NCBI GenBank assembly: GCA_018700255.1
Contig: JABISU010000171.1
Span: forward strand, 1 to 6,730
DNA from: Flavobacteriales bacterium
GTDB lineage: Bacteria > Bacteroidota > Bacteroidia > Flavobacteriales > UA16
Length of the DNA stretch: 6,730 nt
Direction: 5' to 3'
Shown here: piece by piece, positions 5,037 to 6,730 of the stretch
How positions within the stretch are numbered: position 1 is the stretch's first letter
How the letters are laid out: every line of letters starts with the position of its first letter
Notes under the pieces: model-generated
What the model was told of the DNA's origin: nothing
What the model saw: only the letters and a program-made list of their open reading frames with translations
Database searches by the model: none
Program-made: the position numbers and the translations under genes

Positions 5037-6730
5037 ATGCGTAAGTATATAAGTCTCGCCTTTATGGCCTTCCTATCTTGTTCAATGCTAACCAACGTCT
5101 CTGCTCAGTATTCACTGACCATTGAGAGTTCTGAAGCGTTGTTCGTACCAGGTAATACTGTGTACCGTTTTTATGTTAATATGGCTGATGCTTCTGATAA
5201 GTTCAGTGCCGTTTTCGGTAATGATCAAGATCCATTGGTAATTAATTCTCCCGACGGAATCTTCAATAGCCCATATAATGCTAGTTGGAGTGCTTCGGGA
5301 CTTAATCCAGCTTTCTTACCTGTCTTTCCTGATATGGCTGAAGACTCATATGCGACTATAGGCCTTGATGGTCCTGCAGTTTCACCTGCAGCTGACCCAT
5401 CTCTTGTTGAGGATGTTGCCTTATCTCCTACAATAAGTAGTTATTTTGTAGGTGGAGGAACATCTCTTAATGTAAACACATTAACAGGTGGTTCTTGGTA
5501 TGTATTAAATACCGCTGCTAACGCTTTACCTGATGCAGATTTAAGAGTGCTTGTTATGCAAATCACTACTCCTGGACACTTAAGCGGAACTTTAAACTAC
5601 CAAATATTCCCATTGGGAGTAGGAGCTGACCAAGTTCAACTAAGCGAAGACTTCAATACGCAAGGTCCTGTATCTGGTTGTATGGATGCAACAGCTTGTA
5701 ACTACGACGAGGCTGCGACGGTAGATGATGGTTTGTGTGATTATTCTTGTATTGTACCAGGTTGTGTGGATGTATTAGCTTGTAACTACGATCCAGCGGC
5801 AACCGTCGAAGACGGTAATTGTGAATATTGTCAGGGTTGTGGTCCGGCTGCAGAAGGAGTTCCCTACACTTTAACAGTAGAAAGCTCTGCTGCAGTTCAC
5901 GTAGCCGGTAACACTGTGTATCGTTTCTATGTAAACCTACTCGACCCAACAGATAAATTCAGTGCCGTTTTCGGTAATGATCAAGATCCATTAGTGATTA
6001 ATACACCAGATGGATGCTTCAATAGCCCATATAATGCTAGTTGGAGTGCTTCGGGACTTAATCCAGCTTTCTTGCCTGTCTTTCCTGATATGGCAGAGGA
6101 TTCTTATGCAACTATAGGCCTTGATGGTCCTGCGGTTTCTCCTGCAGCTGATCCATCTCTTGTTGAGGATGTTGCCTTAGTTCCTACAATAAGTAGTTAT
6201 TTTGTAAATGGAGGAACATCTCTTAATGTTAACACATTAACAGGTGGTTCTTGGTATGTATTAAATACTGCAGCTAACGCTCTTCCTGATGCGGATTTAA
6301 GAGTGCTTGTTATGCAAATCACTACTTCAGGAACTGTTAGCGGTACTTTAAACTACCAAATATTCCCATTAGGAGTAGGAGCAGACCAAGTTCAAGTAAG
6401 TTTAGACTTCGACGGAGCTGGAACATTTGGAATTGGTTCTGTTGCTAATGCTTGTGGTTGTACAGATGATACAGCAACTAACTATGATTCTGCCGCTGAT
6501 TACAATGATGGTTCATGTGAGTACGAAATATATGGATGTACAGATGATACAGCTTGTAACTACGATGCTGATGCAAACACGGACGACGGAACTTGTGAAT
6601 ATACTGATGAGTGTGGAATTTGTGGCGGTTCTGGAATTGCTGAAGGCGATTGCGACTGTGCAGGAAACGTACTAGATGAGTGTGGAGTTTGTGGCGGTTC
6701 TGGAATTGCTGAAGGCGATTGCGACTGTGC
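5037..6730 (+). CDS. Large secreted acidic repeat protein with Cys/Asp-rich modules, 3' end cut by window
   Basis: One frame stays open from ATG 5037 to the window end (564 codons) with no stop, so the true protein is longer. Residues 1-24 are a Sec signal peptide: MRKY, a hydrophobic core, and a probable cut at VSA-Q (after 23). The mature part has domain A (25-206), two 23-residue Cys modules (214-236, 242-264), domain A' (277-458), two more Cys modules (474-496, 500-522), then a 23-residue DECG-CGG tandem starting at 524. The A domains carry [28 protein letters not shown] and [12 protein letters not shown] recall similar domains and modules in marine Bacteroidota secreted proteins but know no function. 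I counted 73 Asp/Glu against 6 Lys/Arg after the signal peptide, which suggests an extracellular, perhaps metal-binding protein. A type IX sorting domain may lie beyond the window, but none can be seen. An adhesin, matrix or envelope role is speculation. Confidence 0.92.
   Translation, partial: MRKYISLAFMAFLSCSMLTNVSAQYSLTIESSEALFVPGNTVYRFYVNMADASDKFSAVFGNDQDPLVINSPDGIFNSPYNASWSASGLNPAFLPVFPDMAEDSYATIGLDGPAVSPAADPSLVEDVALSPTISSYFVGGGTSLNVNTLTGGSWYVLNTAANALPDADLRVLVMQITTPGHLSGTLNYQIFPLGVGADQVQLSEDFNTQGPVSGCMDATACNYDEAATVDDGLCDYSCIVPGCVDVLACNYDPAATVEDGNCEYCQGCGPAAEGVPYTLTVESSAAVHVAGNTVYRFYVNLLDPTDKFSAVFGNDQDPLVINTPDGCFNSPYNASWSASGLNPAFLPVFPDMAEDSYATIGLDGPAVSPAADPSLVEDVALVPTISSYFVNGGTSLNVNTLTGGSWYVLNTAANALPDADLRVLVMQITTSGTVSGTLNYQIFPLGVGADQVQVSLDFDGAGTFGIGSVANACGCTDDTATNYDSAADYNDGSCEYEIYGCTDDTACNYDADANTDDGTCEYTDECGICGGSGIAEGDCDCAGNVLDECGVCGGSGIAEGDCDC
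5109..5654 (+). repeat. Direct repeat, copy 1 of the 182-residue domain
   Basis: It encodes residues 25-206 of the secreted protein and matches 5865-6410 at a constant offset of 756 bases without any gap. By hand count 19 of 182 residues differ, most of them in the first 30 and last 30 residues. The core (residues 55-180, bases 5199-5576) differs at about 30 of 378 bases, or roughly 92% identity. The sequence is predicted to be mostly beta strand from its alternating pattern, but no named domain is recognised. Confidence 0.95.
5676..5744 (+). repeat. Cys/Asp module 1 (GC-D---CNYD----DDG-C-Y)
   Basis: Residues 214-236 of the secreted protein. Cysteines are at 215, 221 and 234, with a further Cys238 just after. 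The Asp-rich DDG before the last Cys resembles calcium-binding loops of thrombospondin type 3 repeats; this likeness is only suggestive. The module is followed 84 bases later by a second copy. Confidence 0.9.
5760..5828 (+). repeat. Cys/Asp module 2
   Basis: Residues 242-264, with cysteines at 243, 249 and 262, then Cys265 and Cys268 in the linker to the second large domain. It reads [11 protein letters not shown], then [11 protein letters not shown]. It differs from module 1 mainly in the first variable positions (VDVL against MDAT). Confidence 0.9.
5865..6410 (+). repeat. Direct repeat, copy 2 of the 182-residue domain
   Basis: It encodes residues 277-458 and pairs with 5109-5654. A stretch of more than 50 bases around 5979-6079 (coding [18 protein letters not shown]) is identical to copy 1 even at third codon positions. 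Differences worth noting are Ile75 in copy 1 against Cys327 here, and a changed N-terminal edge (ALFVPG against AVHVAG). All three basic residues of the domain (Arg296, Lys307, Arg422) sit at the same places as in copy 1. Confidence 0.95.
6456..6524 (+). repeat. Cys/Asp module 3, lacking the central cysteine
   Basis: Residues 474-496, reading [11 protein letters not shown] and ending NDGSCEY. The central cysteine of the other three modules is Thr481 here, while an extra Cys473 precedes the module, so its disulphide pairing probably differs. It follows the second large domain after a short Gly-rich linker ([10 protein letters not shown]). Confidence 0.9.
6534..6602 (+). repeat. Cys/Asp module 4
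   Basis: Residues 500-522, with cysteines at 501, 507 and 520, ending DDGTCEY. It starts 78 bases after module 3, against 84 between modules 1 and 2, and leads with only one residue (Thr523) between into the DECG-CGG tandem repeat. Confidence 0.9.
6606..6730 (+). repeat. 69-base tandem repeat (DECG-CGG, 23 residues), cut by window end
   Basis: A first full unit (6606-6674, residues 524-546) is followed at once by a second (6675-6730) that runs off the window. Over the 56 shared bases I find one mismatch (AATT against AGTT, giving Ile528 or Val551). Each unit carries [17 protein letters not shown] followed by AGNVL, with cysteines in CxxC and CxC spacing. The near identity at the DNA level points to recent tandem expansion, and more units are likely beyond the edge. 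Confidence 0.93.

Noticed and set aside
5653..5949. Open frame of 98 codons on the minus strand across the Cys module region
   Set aside because: It is antisense to the clear secreted protein frame, has a His/Asn/Leu-rich low-complexity product, and arises from the repeated codons of the modules.
6427..6675. Open frame of 82 codons on the plus strand
   Set aside because: It is the shifted frame of the Cys/Asp modules; the true frame continues from 5037 with matching repeats and no stop.
5676..6730. Repeated units as a possible CRISPR array or EGF-like domains
   Set aside because: The units are in frame, encode conserved Cys/Asp patterns and lack spacers; the cysteine spacing does not match EGF.

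Overview
The window looks like a chromosomal segment of a marine, Flavobacteriales-like member of the Bacteroidota. The grounds are an M1 peptidase C-terminus of flavobacterial style, a DMT permease starting MIYILL, start codons without clear Shine-Dalgarno sequences, AT-rich intergenic DNA, and a secreted protein built from the Cys/Asp-rich modules (GC-D---CNYD---DDG-C and DECG-CGG) common in marine Bacteroidota. The genus cannot be told from the sequence. There is no tRNA, rRNA, insertion sequence, CRISPR array or recognisable defence system.

Layout. (1) 1-729, plus strand: the last 242 codons of an M1-family metallopeptidase; its catalytic part lies upstream of the window. (2) 742-4874, minus strand: a compact four-gene cluster read in the order ffh, folD, ribD, DMT permease. 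All three junctions overlap, two of them as ATGA stop/start overlaps, so co-transcription and translational coupling are likely. The cluster mixes housekeeping jobs: co-translational membrane targeting (Ffh), one-carbon folate metabolism (FolD), riboflavin synthesis (RibD) and a 10-helix permease of unknown substrate. It converges on the M1 gene with a 12-base gap, and three consecutive hairpins lie just inside the permease 3' end. (3) 4875-5036: a divergent intergenic region that should hold promoters for ffh and for the gene on the other side. (4) 5037 to the window end, plus strand: the first 564 codons of a large secreted repeat protein, still open at the edge. It has a signal peptide, two nearly identical 182-residue domains (756-base offset), four 23-residue Cys/Asp modules and the start of a 69-base tandem repeat.

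The housekeeping cluster is ordinary. The secreted protein is the part worth attention: it is very acidic (about 73 Asp/Glu against 6 Lys/Arg in the mature part seen here), shows a recent internal duplication, and I cannot assign it a function. Cell-surface or secreted localisation through a type IX system is an inference, because the C-terminus is outside the window.
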